From contig AP031355.1 in NCBI GenBank assembly GCA_037833965.1, positions 17,819,501 to 17,883,500 of the forward strand: DNA of 64,000 bases, written 5' to 3'. This DNA is from Marchantia polymorpha subsp. ruderalis (taxonomy: Eukaryota; Streptophyta; Marchantiopsida; Marchantiales; Marchantiaceae). Under the pieces are notes generated by a model. It was given only the letters and a program-made list of their open reading frames with translations. It had not been told where the DNA came from and ran no database searches. The position numbers and the translations under genes were made by a program. Each line of letters opens with the position of its first letter. Position 1 is the first letter of the stretch. This document shows, in pieces, positions 21,690-32,351 of the stretch.

Positions 21690-23339
21690 CTAAACTATCT
21701 GCACCCAAACGGCACGGCTGGGAACTCCATTGTTGTTGGCGAAGAGCATGTAGTAGCTGCGAGGAGCGATGGTTGCAGTGGGAGGGGCTGTCACCGCCAG
21801 AGTGTACTGATTACCCACACCATTGCTATTGACTGGCGCGGTCACAGCGAGTTTCAAGAGTCTCTGACCTTGCGCATAGCTGTGTGAAACAAAAGGTGTT
21901 GAAACCAGATTCATGTCAACCTGGGGAACACTGTCAGAGTCTACTTTCAAAAAGAGGGTGACATTGAACATCTGGCCGTAAGTAACTCGATGCGGGTAGG
22001 AAATAAATCTCGGCTGCTGAGAGGTGTATTCCTTATGCAGATATGGAGGATAAAACGCTTCTACTCTAAGCTCTGTGGGGAACTCGTTCTCGCTGTACAC
22101 ATAGTACCCGTGCGGATTGCTTCCGGCCAGAAGGATTCTTCCGTCTGGCAATAAATTAGCAGTAGCATGGTACACTCTGGGGATTGTAGTCGGAGCATAT
22201 GAAGTGAATCGGGTGCCCGGGGCATTGTCTGGGAAGTAGGCAACCGGGCTGAAAGCCGGATTGGAAGAGCCGTCCCATCCTTGGGATCCATTCTGGGCAC
22301 CATTGATGATGAGCACGTCTGCAGTGGGCAGCAGAATCATGTCCCCCATGCACCTCCTGAACGGCATCGTTTCCATAGCCCATGAAGGAGTTGCACTCGT
22401 GACTGTCATCCTGCCGCATGTTTTCGAGCAGCCCCACTGCTTGGCGGTATTCCTGTAGGAGCCCAACCTGGCGCCCCCGCAGACGAGCACCTCAACGCTG
22501 CTGTAGTTGTTGGCTGCATCCAAGGGCAGCATCACCGACGATCCGCCCGAGGGGTAGTTTCTCGGCTCGCCTGGAATTGTGGGATAGGTCCTGATTACAG
22601 AGTTGTTGGTGTAGTCGAGCAGAATCGAGTCTCGGTTCGCGAAGATGAACAGATTCCCGTCGGGCAGTAAGTGAACGTACGGGTAGAGATTGTCCTCCTC
22701 CCAGTTGCTGGTCTGGTTCAGAAAGGGCATGTAGTAGGTTCCTTCAGATGGCTTGCGAGGGAGAAATTCGTAGGTGAATGATCCTCTTCCCCCGATCACG
22801 ATGACTCTGTTGTCTGGAAGCAGCTGGCTCGTTCCATACCAGCGATTGTTCAGCAGGCTCATGTCTGTGGACTCGGTCCAGTCGCACGTCTCACTGGCCA
22901 GGCATGGCTTGAAAGTGCGAACTTTCTTGAGTCCATCGCTATCACCTCCGGCGTGGAGCAAGGTTCCGTTGGCCAGGAACTGGGCTGTGGAGCACTGCGT
23001 ATCGCTGAAGATCGACACGGGGCGCACGGCATTGGTGCTGGGATCGAAGACGACGGAGTGAGCTGTGCAGTCATGCGTGAGGTTCTGATCTCGGGGATTG
23101 TCACGGCAGTTCCCGCCGGGCAGAGCTATCTGAGATGGGCCGATGTTCGTCCTGTCGATGAGGATGACGGTGTTGAAGCGGGTCACGGCGCTGTGCATCG
23201 ATGGAACTCCAGCATTATTGCTGAGGATTCTCCAACTTCCATTGCCGCTCAGCGGCTGAGCTTGAACCATGCAGGAAATGGAGCACTGCGAGAGAACGAG
23301 CAATCCGGTCAGGCATGCGATGATTCTGGGATCAGCCAT
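21690..23339 (-). CDS. GLOX: glyoxal oxidase-like copper-radical oxidase, secreted
   Basis: Intact single-exon gene of 549 residues. Residues 1-27 are a secretion signal (h-region IIACLTGLLVLSQC). The rest follows glyoxal/galactose oxidase-like architecture: an N-terminal beta-propeller domain (about 30-415) and a C-terminal DUF1929 Ig-like domain (about 440-549). The copper-radical residues are all in place: Cys116 (DTQCSTAQ) and Tyr168 (RWYGTSQ) for the thioether-linked cofactor, Tyr390-His391 (RVYHATANLLPDGRILLAG), and His486 (TPFVSHSY). The family oxidises simple aldehydes or alcohols to acids, making hydrogen peroxide in the apoplast, which can feed wall peroxidases. ATG at 23339 is the first in frame and directly precedes the signal. 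Physiological substrate in plants is uncertain. No damage is visible. Confidence 0.93.
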   Translation of the reverse strand: MADPRIIACLTGLLVLSQCSISCMVQAQPLSGNGSWRILSNNAGVPSMHSAVTRFNTVILIDRTNIGPSQIALPGGNCRDNPRDQNLTHDCTAHSVVFDPSTNAVRPVSIFSDTQCSTAQFLANGTLLHAGGDSDGLKKVRTFKPCLASETCDWTESTDMSLLNNRWYGTSQLLPDNRVIVIGGRGSFTYEFLPRKPSEGTYYMPFLNQTSNWEEDNLYPYVHLLPDGNLFIFANRDSILLDYTNNSVIRTYPTIPGEPRNYPSGGSSVMLPLDAANNYSSVEVLVCGGARLGSYRNTAKQWGCSKTCGRMTVTSATPSWAMETMPFRRCMGDMILLPTADVLIINGAQNGSQGWDGSSNPAFSPVAYFPDNAPGTRFTSYAPTTIPRVYHATANLLPDGRILLAGSNPHGYYVYSENEFPTELRVEAFYPPYLHKEYTSQQPRFISYPHRVTYGQMFNVTLFLKVDSDSVPQVDMNLVSTPFVSHSYAQGQRLLKLAVTAPVNSNGVGNQYTLAVTAPPTATIAPRSYYMLFANNNGVPSRAVWVQIV

Positions 23340-23570
23340 TCTATCTCCAATTCGTTATGCTGTTGCCACCAGCTGCTTCCTGCTCGAATCTGGTTCAAAG
23401 CGAGGCTAAGGCTACTCCTCTATGCGAGATGGAAAACAGAACCTCTTTCAGCGTCACAGAGGCGAGCGCATGCTCTTGTATCTGCTCAACATCTTGGTGT
23501 TCAGATTTACAGTCCTTTCTTCCGTCTGACAGCAGACTCTGACCTGGTAATTTGGATCGAAAGTTCTCAG

Positions 23571-23576
23571 TTTATA
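23571..23576 (-). promoter_or_regulatory. candidate TATA box of oxidase gene
   Basis: The minus strand reads TATAAA about 230 bases upstream of the oxidase ATG, with no other good TATA nearer. Plausible if the 5' UTR is about 200 bases. Not otherwise supported. Confidence 0.35.
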
Positions 23577-23599
23577 TCCAGATACTCCACAAGAAGATG

Positions 23600-25573
23600 A
23601 CGATGATGATGATGGTGTCCCACAGAATCCAGCTATCCTCCCAGAACTCTAATTAATTAGATGCTGTTAGTGGAGCTTGACTAGGAAAATCAAACCAGCT
23701 GCTGCAGTAATGGAACAGCCGATCGACGCAGCACCAGTGAGGGACGAGAATGAGAATAGAGAAAACACTTTGACACAAAGACTCGCTGCGCATGGCTCGA
23801 CCTCAAACCGAAGCCCAGCTGCAGTCTCTTGCAGACCACACGCAGCAGCAGTCAAGTTTGAAGTGCAGCACAATTGGTACTTCTTGTACACTTACAATTC
23901 TGCTTCCTGTACAGCGTCTGGGGGTGGGGTCTCCTACAAGAATCAGAATCTGTGCCGATAATTGCTACATCCTAGCAGGGATCACAAGCTCTGGAACCAA
24001 ATGATCAGCATATTATGCCTGATTTGCGGAACAGGTGTTTTGGATTGGAGCTGCGTCATCAGTCCCTGTATGACCAGATTGCATCAAGAATTTTGACAGT
24101 GATACTATGATGCGAAAGATAGAGGACCAGCAAAGGAAACAGCTGTGTATTAACCAAACATTGCAGACTCTGAGAAGGCAGCTTTGGGATTTTGGAGAGT
24201 GTTGTGCTGGTGCTCCCAGTCGGTTCTGACGCACGGATCTTTTTGGAGAAGCAGTCAAAAGACCCAACTCGTTGTACCAAAGCCAGCTGCGAATGTATAT
24301 TTCTAGTCATTTGCTTCATATTATGCCCTAATTTAGTCCATCACATCGGGTAGACCACAAAAACCCTCTCGGTTTCTTCCTTTCAAATATGGAATGAAGC
24401 TTTACAGTTCCATTTAAAGGCAAAATAAATTCCACACTTGCAGCATAAGGCTGGCTATAGTGTCGCTTTCGAACGTCGCCCGGTGGAAATCACCTTCAAA
24501 GGCTTCAACAACACGTGAATCAGTTCCTTTGACTCTCAGTTTCCTGCTTAATTCCGCAAATAATCATAAGCTGGAAGAAAGCTCAACTTTAAGGCAATAA
24601 GCTCCATGTTCACGGCGCAGTTCTCTGCATAACTGCTGTAAAATTGCTGGCATCAGTAAATATGGATGATCTAAATTTTGAACAAGTAGACCCAGTGAGA
24701 GCTTCCAATGAGAATTTATAATCTTTATCATGATAGAAACACGTCAAGGACATTTTATCACGCCATTCTGATATCGGTTAGGCCAATTCGAGATTGCAGG
24801 CTTCTCTCCAAAACTGGAGAAAATAAGCTGGAAAAGCTTTCCACTAGATGATGGTGAGCTACTGTAGAGTATTGGGAATTGCTGTCGTAAATGGAGACCA
24901 TCCACTTGCTCGACCTGACACTTGGAGCGACTTTTTCTTGTCCATTCTTCTGCGCATTTAGATCCGGGCTTCTGCTCTCTTTCCATATCCATTGCTAGTG
25001 GTTTTACATAATGCAAGACTGCCAGGGTTACAGCCTCTTAAATCAACTGGGTTAGTGGAGCAGCTGCAGGAAAGAAAGCGTATAACTGGGCAAGTAGATG
25101 ACGCTTGGATTGAATCTTGTCATTTCCAACATCGGAAAGCTACACTCTAATCAGTTTCTTCGATCTCTCGTCTCCAGTTAATGGGCGTGATCTGAAGGAG
25201 GCAGCCAGCAATGACGTGGGCCAATGACAGCAAGGGCATTTTCGCATTCCGATTTTTGCAGTTGTCTGAACTGCAGTCATCCATCCCCTCAGAGAATTTT
25301 CGAACCCATTCGAGACACAATTCCGAAGGCCGCTCTGCCGCCACAGACCAAGGACACGGTATCAATCGCCCGTTTACGAATCAGCTGTCTGCTGGGCGTC
25401 GTCAATAGCAACAGGTCTGCTCTTGGAGGGAGTGGTAGGACCGGGAAGTTCTCCTGTTGATAATCATGGACTGTCACCTCGCTGTAGTTGTGGGGCCTGT
25501 TCTTAAATAATTCACATAAGCCATCTAACGATCAACAGAAGCCAAGATGACAAATTTGAGGAGGGTGCCCCTC
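23600..25573. other. intergenic, no gene seen
   Basis: Ordinary composition, with scattered short frames lacking motifs on both strands. It lies between the oxidase promoter and the hAT-like element. No RNA gene or repeat can be supported. Confidence 0.45.
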
Positions 25574-25581
25574 GAGGAGGA

Positions 25582-26627
25582 TAGGGCTCCGATAGGGTCG
25601 GGTTTGACCTTCAACCCGAACCCGACCCGAAAAACCGGGTCGGCATTCGGGTAGAACCCGAATGTACCGGGGGATCCATGATCGTGAGGGGACGGCGAGG
25701 GAAAATCGGAAAATGGGGACTCCGTTGAATCTCACTGATTCGTATTGATAGATTCATGATGTATTCTCTTCAAATGAAGCCTGTGCTGCTCTGCTCAAAT
25801 TGAACTCTGTCACGTTCGAATCATAATTCATCCAGGAATTGATGGATCCGTTGAATCTCACTGAAGATTCAAGTAATCTAAAAGAATTGTACCGACTTTC
25901 TTCCTTCGTGATTCCATACAGAATTTCAGTCCGCACCTGAGCTTTCGGAAATGCTTCTTTCTTTGACAGTTGCATTTCTTCGACCCTTGCATTCCTTCAA
26001 ACACGGATTGAGCATTTTTAGCGGAAAGCCCTCTGGCTTTGGGCTGCGACGCAACGCTACGCACGCCCGCTTACGGAGACATCCCAGCAAGAAGAGGGTG
26101 CCCTGCTTCTTGGGGAGACACTGGGGCATAAATCTCTGTCACACTGAGAGACGAGTACTCGGGGAAAGAAAATCTAGACGCGTCGGGGAGATACCCCTTG
26201 CGCCCATGGGGAAGGTCTGCAGTCAGTCAAGGTGGAGACAACGTGAGAAGCGCGTTCCCTCAAATCCCAACAGGAATCTAGAGGCGTACGAGAATCCGGA
26301 AATTGGAGGAGGAGGCGATGATCAGAATTTTTCGAGGAGGCAGGACGAGCAGCATAGGTAGCGCAGCGCTGCCCAGATAGACACAGAAGCGAGCAAGGGA
26401 ACGGGTGCCTGCATCGTATCGAGCGAGGTGCGCAGCAGGAGGTATGAAGAGGAGGACCTGTGCAAGACTCGAAAGGAGTAGCAGAGTTTTGCAAGACGGA
26501 ACGGAAGCCGATGCACACGAGGACAGACCAGCTGAGGTTTATTATTTTTCGGGTTTCGGGTCGGGTACAGTCCTCTACCCAGATCCGACCCGAAATTGGG
26601 TTTTACGCGAACCTTATCGGAGCGGTA
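25582..26627. mobile_element. non-autonomous hAT-like DNA transposon, 1046 bp
   Basis: The left terminus reads TAGGGCTCCGATAGGGTCG. The reverse complement of the right terminus reads TACCGCTCCGATAAGGTTCG, an imperfect terminal inverted repeat. Identical 8-base flanks GAGGAGGA (25574-25581 and 26628-26635) form the target duplication expected for hAT elements. Both ends carry GGGTCGGGT/ACCCGAC-rich subterminal sequence, including a palindrome ATTCGGGT-aga-ACCCGAAT at 25645-25663. The interior has a short direct repeat CCGTTGAATCTCACTGA (near 25724 and 25851) and no transposase. The purine-rich flank makes the duplication slightly less decisive. A related terminus ends at 53201. Confidence 0.65.
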
Positions 26628-26661
26628 GAGGAGGAGAAAGGCTTATGTTAACATGGAGCTA

Positions 26662-26684
26662 CGGAGTTAAACCTCCCAATAGTG
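26662..26684. repeat. left terminal inverted repeat of pogo element
   Basis: 23 bases beginning CGGAGTTAAACCTCCC, immediately after target TA at 26660-26661. Matches the right end with two mismatches. Confidence 0.9.
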
Positions 26685-27813
26685 TCACCTCGTGTGAGTG
26701 ACATCCTCCCATTAGTGACATGAAACTGAATAACCATTAGTTTCTAATGTAAAATTTTATGCAATAATAACAGTACGTCACTATTGTTAATAGTGTCATT
26801 AGAATTTTCAATAGTGACTGTGTTGAGCTTTAATTGCTATCATAATTGTCACAGAAACACTTCACTGTTCACTTTGCAAAGTGTTGCAACGTGACGTGAA
26901 CATGCAACGTGTCCAACGTTGGAACATAGGATGGGAACTCATGTATGAACCGTGGGCAACATCTGATTCCGAATCGAGTCTTTGCAGTCCTTTGGATCCA
27001 GAGTCTTGGTCAAGCACCACCCACAGTTGTGACATGTTCGTTTCTGCTCTTTTAAACATAAGACTGCCAACTGTGATTGCAATGGCAAGCCTAGAGCCCC
27101 TGCTGATGATGAGATAACAGATGTTCTTGGATTTGCTGGCTCGGGGTAGTCTCGTCGGTATCGGGTGTAGTCTCGTTGGTATCAGTGACGTGCAGCAGAC
27201 ATGAAATTTGTGGTGAAAGCATACGTCAAGCAGTCACTGTAGGAACAGGTATGTGAAAGAGAATGTGGTCAGTTCGAGTCATTTCGAGTTTATGAAATCA
27301 CCAGCTCTATCTCGGTGCATGCAGGACACACGGCTTTCACGTGGAATGAAGTACAGTTTCTGTAGGTGAATTAATGATGATTCCAGTAAAAGGCTAACGT
27401 ATTATTTTGCCAATCTCTAACATCAGAATCTGTACAAAGGACATATTCTCCATGCAATGTGCATCGCTCCTGCTTTTTAAATTTCCCAATCAGTCTAGGC
27501 TCTTCAGGTATTAACGTCACTAAGCTAGTAAAGCTCGTGAAGCCCAAGCTTTATCAAGTAATATACACTTTTAGACACAGCACTTGCAACGTGTCCAAAG
27601 TGAACATTCATCCACAAAATCTCACGTACATAATTGTACTGATCTCTGTACTAAACATCCATACTCATCATCACTGTGGTGTTAACATCTCGATATTCAC
27701 GAATATGCAATATAGAAATTTTCATGGAGTTTCAAAAGACTAATTAGTTAGCAAGCAAGGTACACACATGGACACTGCTGAAAATTAAGTATATTGAATA
27801 ATAGAAATACAAT

Positions 27814-29545
27814 TTACAGTGTGATTGTCGACTGTCTCAACCTTCTAAATTTTTCAATGTTCTGTTGATGTATCAAAGGACGACGAGCTCTTTGGAGATT
27901 GGAAAGCAGCGTACTCTGTAATTCTGTAGATAAAAACGATTCGATGGAAAAAAAATTAATCAAGTCAGTGATTGCTTGATTCGCTTGTTCTACTGTCACC
28001 AAAGTCGAAATCTCACCAAAATCATCCTCATTCGAAGCACTATCACTGTGCAAGAGATTATGTTGCTCTAAAACCGATTTGACGATGCTAATATCGTCAA
28101 TATAATCATCATCAGTATTATCAACAGCATCAAGGTCAATAAGCTCTTCAGCAACTACTTCTATACTTGAGTCATCAAGACCCAAGGACGCTGAAAAAGA
28201 ATCGTTGAGTCGAATTTCTTGAAGAGTTTTCATCAAATCATCTAGAGCCTTATTTGAGCTGCTACTGTATCTATCTATATCCTGATTCGAAATTACGTTA
28301 GATACAAGAGGTAGACAGTTGGCTTTAACAAAACACCTTCGAATAGTATTTTCCTCTATACTATCCGATGCAGATTTTACCCAACCAAGTACATTCCGTA
28401 GATGGGTATGATCGTTGATCGGAAACTGAGAATAAGAAGCACGTTCACTCGCCTGCCACATCTCATACTCAGACATTAAATGATTAAGCTGAGCACGACG
28501 AAAATGAGCTTTAAAAGATCGTATGACACCTTGATCCAGAGGTTGACATTCACTAGTAGCATTTGGAGGAAAAAAAATGATACACAGCTTTTCAAACCTG
28601 AAAAATGAATCTGTTGATCCCGATGGGTCTAAAATCTTAGACGCACAAACGTGAGACGAACAGTTGTCTTGAAGTACGTAGAAGATGCAGTGTCTGTCCT
28701 TGGCAATTTTGTTGTACTTGTGAAGCAAACGCATGTAGGAAGATGTATCCTGCCAAGCTTTAGCTTGATGATCATAAATAATTCCAAACGCCTTACTTAT
28801 GTCAGGAATACCTTTCAAAGCACGTGGACGAGCACTCTTCGTGATCACCTGCGTCATGAACTTTTCACCTGAAGCACTAACTCCAAGCGTCACTGTAATT
28901 CGTTCTTTACTTCGCTTCACTCCACGACCATCTGAATTGATTGTGCAGTACGATCTTGATGGCGTCGTGCGATGCTGTAAAGCTGACTCGTCAATGTTAA
29001 TGATGCATTCGAGTGGTACGTCGCATAACATTTCACGAATTTGTTGCAGACGTTTCTCCACTTCCATGACACTAACGCTGTTCTGTTCTCCGCACCTCCT
29101 CTTACTCGATGTTGAAATGCGCTTCAAATACTTCTCCAGCCATCCATTGGATGCAACAAATGATTGTAGAGAAATTGTATCTGAAGATGTCAAACATTCT
29201 GCAAAGTCGAGCAAAATTTTGTCTCGAAAAAACAGAGCCTTCTTCTTCAGCATCTCACCCGTCACATTCAGCGTGGGCGCATCGATCTCAACACGAACAT
29301 GCCACTGTTGCATCATTTCTGTAAGAAGTTGAACTCGTGTCGATGTAGATATCTTTTTAAACCGATCTCGATTTTGATTCTAACGACTCCTGTTTGATAA
29401 TTTCTCTCTCTTTCCAGATTTTCGATACAGTTGTACGTGCCACCGAAAATGCCGATGCCGCTTTCTCATGGGTGGCTCCGGGCTGATTCAGAAAATCCAA
29501 AACTTCGAGCTTTGTCTTCACGTCCAAACGCTTGTGTTTAGACAT
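27814..29545 (-). pseudogene. pogo/Tigger transposase (CENP-B-like), one frameshift
   Basis: The first block (29545-29357) starts MSKHKRLDVKTKLEVLDFL and carries the pogo/CENP-B N-terminal helix-turn-helix, ending with TVSKIWKERE. The second (500 codons, 29316-27814) carries the CENP-B-type second DNA-binding domain (LKKKALFFRDKI, FVASNGWLEKYLKR). It then carries the DDE_1 catalytic core, numbered from 29316: Asp109 (IINIDESALQHR), Asp217 (VLQDNCSSH) and Asp261 (CQPLDQGVIRSFKAHFRR), a DDD triad. The tail is acidic. A one-base frame change between about 29400 and 29357 separates the blocks. Both frames read convincingly up to the break, so the lesion is recent or a sequencing or assembly error. 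It lies inside the complete element described at 26662-29843. Confidence 0.88.
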
Positions 29546-29820
29546 GAGTGAGTAATAACAGATGCAGATTAAGAGAAAAAAAAACTCCCACCGAACAGGA
29601 ACAGATTGCGTCGTGAGAGAAAAAATTGGCCACCTAATGCATAATAACAGTGACAGATCGCAGCGAGAGAGAAAGAAGCCCTCACCGAACGCACTGTGAC
29701 AGATCTCAGCGAGAGAGAAAGAGGAGCCCAGCAAACGCAAATAACGCGGGAAAAAATATGACATCCTCTTGTGAGTGACACCTCCGAATAGTGACATAAA
29801 ACCCTAGAACGGTTATGCGT

Positions 29821-29843
29821 CACTATCGGGAGGTTTAACTCTG
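29821..29843. repeat. right terminal inverted repeat of pogo element
   Basis: Complement of the left end with two mismatches (CACTATCGGGAGGTTTAACT...), followed by target TA at 29844-29845. Confidence 0.9.
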
Positions 29844-29989
29844 TAGTTCAGACCTCTTTAAATTCGGCAACGGCCCCTTAAATGCCGAATTTAACGGTGC
29901 CGAGTACGCCGAAAATAAAACCACGAAAATGAGTGAGTGTAGAGTTTATGTTTTAAAGTGTATACGCATACACATGTCACTTCGCCTGG

Positions 29990-31092
29990 ATGGTGATGTC
30001 AGTCAACAAGGTACTCGCGAACACGAAAGCTCGCGGCACACCGTTCCAAGCAAAGTATGAAGTCGAGTATGGCCTGCAAGTGGTGTCTAGGGATGCAAAC
30101 GGTGTCGTTAACAGTGCCAATTCTGCCATTTCCATAACCGGGAGTAAGTTCCGGGTGCCAAACGCAAGTGTAACTAGAACATCAAACTCTTTGCATCACC
30201 TTACCGACCAGACAACTATCAAATCCATCGCAGAAAAGCTCACGTGAGCAAGTGGACGTAGTACAAGGCAATCTTGTTGGAGGACAAGAGAGTGTTCTTC
30301 AACAAGCGGCCGAAGTTCAAGGACACGTTGTTCTCCTTCGACGACGCGAGCTCCACACTAATATATACCATAAGTGCGCAGATTGTCAAAATTCTGATTG
30401 GCGAGTTGTACTTCAACTCCGAGGACAAAACAATCTTGGCCGAAACAGCATTGAAGCTGTTTCCGCATCAGGAGTACGGCAGCTTCAACGTCACGATCAA
30501 GACGCCACTTGGATATCAGCTTGTGATTCAGCACACATCAGCCAGGCTGTAGTTTAGGCAGACCGCCACCATCATTCAACAACATCAAAAGCTCATCAAG
30601 AACGCAAAATTGACTGAAGTGACCGATGCTTTGGTCAGCGGCTACGTCCGTATTCTCATTGCGGTTGCCATGCAGCATTTCAGCGATCTGATGAAAAATC
30701 CGTCGATGTTGGTCTTCTCGTGCGACACGAGCACTCACACGGGTATTTCATTCATGGATCAACGTCTGCGTCTGGAAGTGGATGGCCTCCTCGTCAAGCT
30801 GCATTTGCTAGCCATTTCCATGTTCGACCGGCACATCGCTGTTAACCAGGTCAATCAGATCATAAAGGTCATGGACGTTATCAATTCCAGCTGGCGCAAT
30901 AAGTTGATCGGCCTCTCTTCAAATGGCGAGAACATCATGACAGGCTGTTGCGGTGGAGTCATCATTCTCCTCGAGCAACAGGCAACTAATGATGTCCTAC
31001 GGGTCTGGTGTACTGCGCACCATATAGATCTCGTCATGAAGACTGGGTTCGTCAGGATTGACGATGGGCAATTCGTCAAGGAATTCCTCTAG
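29990..31092 (+). pseudogene. hAT-like (RNase H-fold) transposase relic
   Basis: The frame from about 30252 to 31092 is continuous except for two TAG codons (30259-30261 and 30550-30552). Its readable blocks are KFKDTLFSFDDASSTLIYTI, VTDALVSGYVRILIAVAMQH, FSCDTSTHTGISFMDQRLRL, LHLLAISMFDRHIAVNQVNQ, LIGLSSNGENIMTG and VWCTAHHIDLVM. Pattern D.S....G.SF.....R, followed by S.DGE..MTG and RVWC..H..DL, is typical of hAT-related transposases. An N-terminal block in another frame (29990-30247, TPFQAKYEVEYGLQVVSRDA) belongs to it, so there is also a frame change and loss of the expected zinc-finger part. The C-terminal dimerisation region is missing after 31092. Superfamily assignment is by motif pattern only. 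Confidence 0.65.
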
Positions 31093-31825
31093 ATTTAAGG
31101 ATAATTTTTACATACATCCTAATGAAATCCTCATAGAAATAATTGTTTGAATGCTTAGAAATTATCTTTTTTAAAGTTACTCAAAAAAATTTCCATTTCA
31201 TAGTCGGGAGCTTCCATAAAATATTTTTCAATGAACATTATCAAATATACGTATTCACCGGTATGAACATTTGTATTAAAAATTGGATAAATTTTGATTG
31301 ATTCAATTGTCACAACAATAATATGATCTATTGATCAGTGTCGTTTTAATCATATTTGAAGCATTGTGGTATCTAACGAATCATTAGTTTTATTGTTCAT
31401 TGATATTGAATTGATATTTCAATATAAGTTGAGAAGATAAATGTTTGTATTCAATGCAAAACAGGATTGTATTGATGATAGAAGTATTTCTTTTCATAAT
31501 TCTTATTCAGTGTAATATCTGTAAAATAAAGAAAAATAACAACAAATATTCGAAACGAATTTTTTTTATTGGTTTGATTTTTTATGATAAAACTTAGATA
31601 GTTAGAATTTTTTTGCAAAAAAGTAATGGAATAATCAACACTACTTTTCAAGAATTTCTCGAATTATTGATACATAGCAAAGCAGTAGAGATAAGTGGTT
31701 ATTTCAAAATTCATTTGGTATTCCATTTTGTTATCGCTTTGATCCGATGTTGATTCGCATAATTGTCTAGTTATTTCGGCTTAAAATAATTTCCAACCTA
31801 TGATGCATCTAAGAGATCTAAATCT

Positions 31826-31862
31826 AATATGAATTTAAATCTAAAAGATTTAAATTCATATT
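31826..31862. repeat. perfect 17-bp hairpin
   Basis: Arms 31826-31842 and 31846-31862 (AATATGAATTTAAATCT and its complement) with AAA loop, in AT-rich DNA. Confidence 0.8.
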
Positions 31863-32171
31863 CAAACCAATGTCGACAAAGTTTTACAAATAGATGTAGA
31901 AGAAATTACTCGGGTAAATGGTGTGTGTTTCCATTGAGGGGTTCCCACCGCATTCTACCTAGCAGCAAATATGCTCTCGCTTGAAGGTTCAGATTCCCAC
32001 CTTTCCTATTCAGATCCTTGCTTTAAGTTAAGTTGGACGAGTCCTTACTGTAAGAAGACATCCATAAAAATGATCTATAATGTCGATTGCAAAGTGATAT
32101 ATTGTGCCGTACAAGCTTAGGTGCATTGTTCTCAGTTCAACCGATGGCTCTGTGTTTATGCAGACTTGCTT

Positions 32172-32351
32172 CCTGTTAAATTTGATGGAGGTTTGGACGA
32201 GGATTCAAGCGATGATGGAGGTGATTCTAATTCGTGGTTGAAGTGGCCTCACTACCCTCTGTACCTACGTCAAATCCTTCCAAGAGTGAATATTTCACGA
32301 GAAGCCTTACAGCAGAGCGCTGATACTCGGGCTTATTCGGAAACCTTGCAG
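32172..32351 (+). other. possible orphan exon
   Basis: Between an acceptor-like TTTATGCAG and a donor-like CAG|GTGTTT the plus frame reads LLPVKFDGGLDEDSSDDGGD, then YPLYLRQILPRVNISREALQ. This looks more like protein than the surroundings. I recognise no family and no neighbouring exon, so this may be a gene fragment or chance. Confidence 0.25.

Larger units (their letters stand above)
26662..29843 (-). mobile_element. pogo/Tigger-type Tc1-mariner transposon, 3182 bp
   Basis: The terminal inverted repeats match at 21 of 23 bases: left 26662-26684 starts CGGAGTTAAACCTCCC, and right 29821-29843 is its complement with two differences. TA dinucleotides flank both ends (26660-26661 and 29844-29845), the TA target duplication of Tc1/mariner elements. 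Both subterminal regions contain several copies of AGTGAC/GTCACT, likely transposase binding sites. The interior encodes one transposase on the minus strand (29545-27814) and about 1.1 kb of non-coding DNA on the left side. Near-identical ends show recent insertion. It sits 27 bases from the target duplication of the hAT-like element. Confidence 0.88.

Noticed and set aside
22953..23600. 215-codon plus frame overlapping the oxidase start
   Set aside because: Antisense shadow of a GC-rich coding region, with no motif; the minus frame has the complete copper-radical oxidase.
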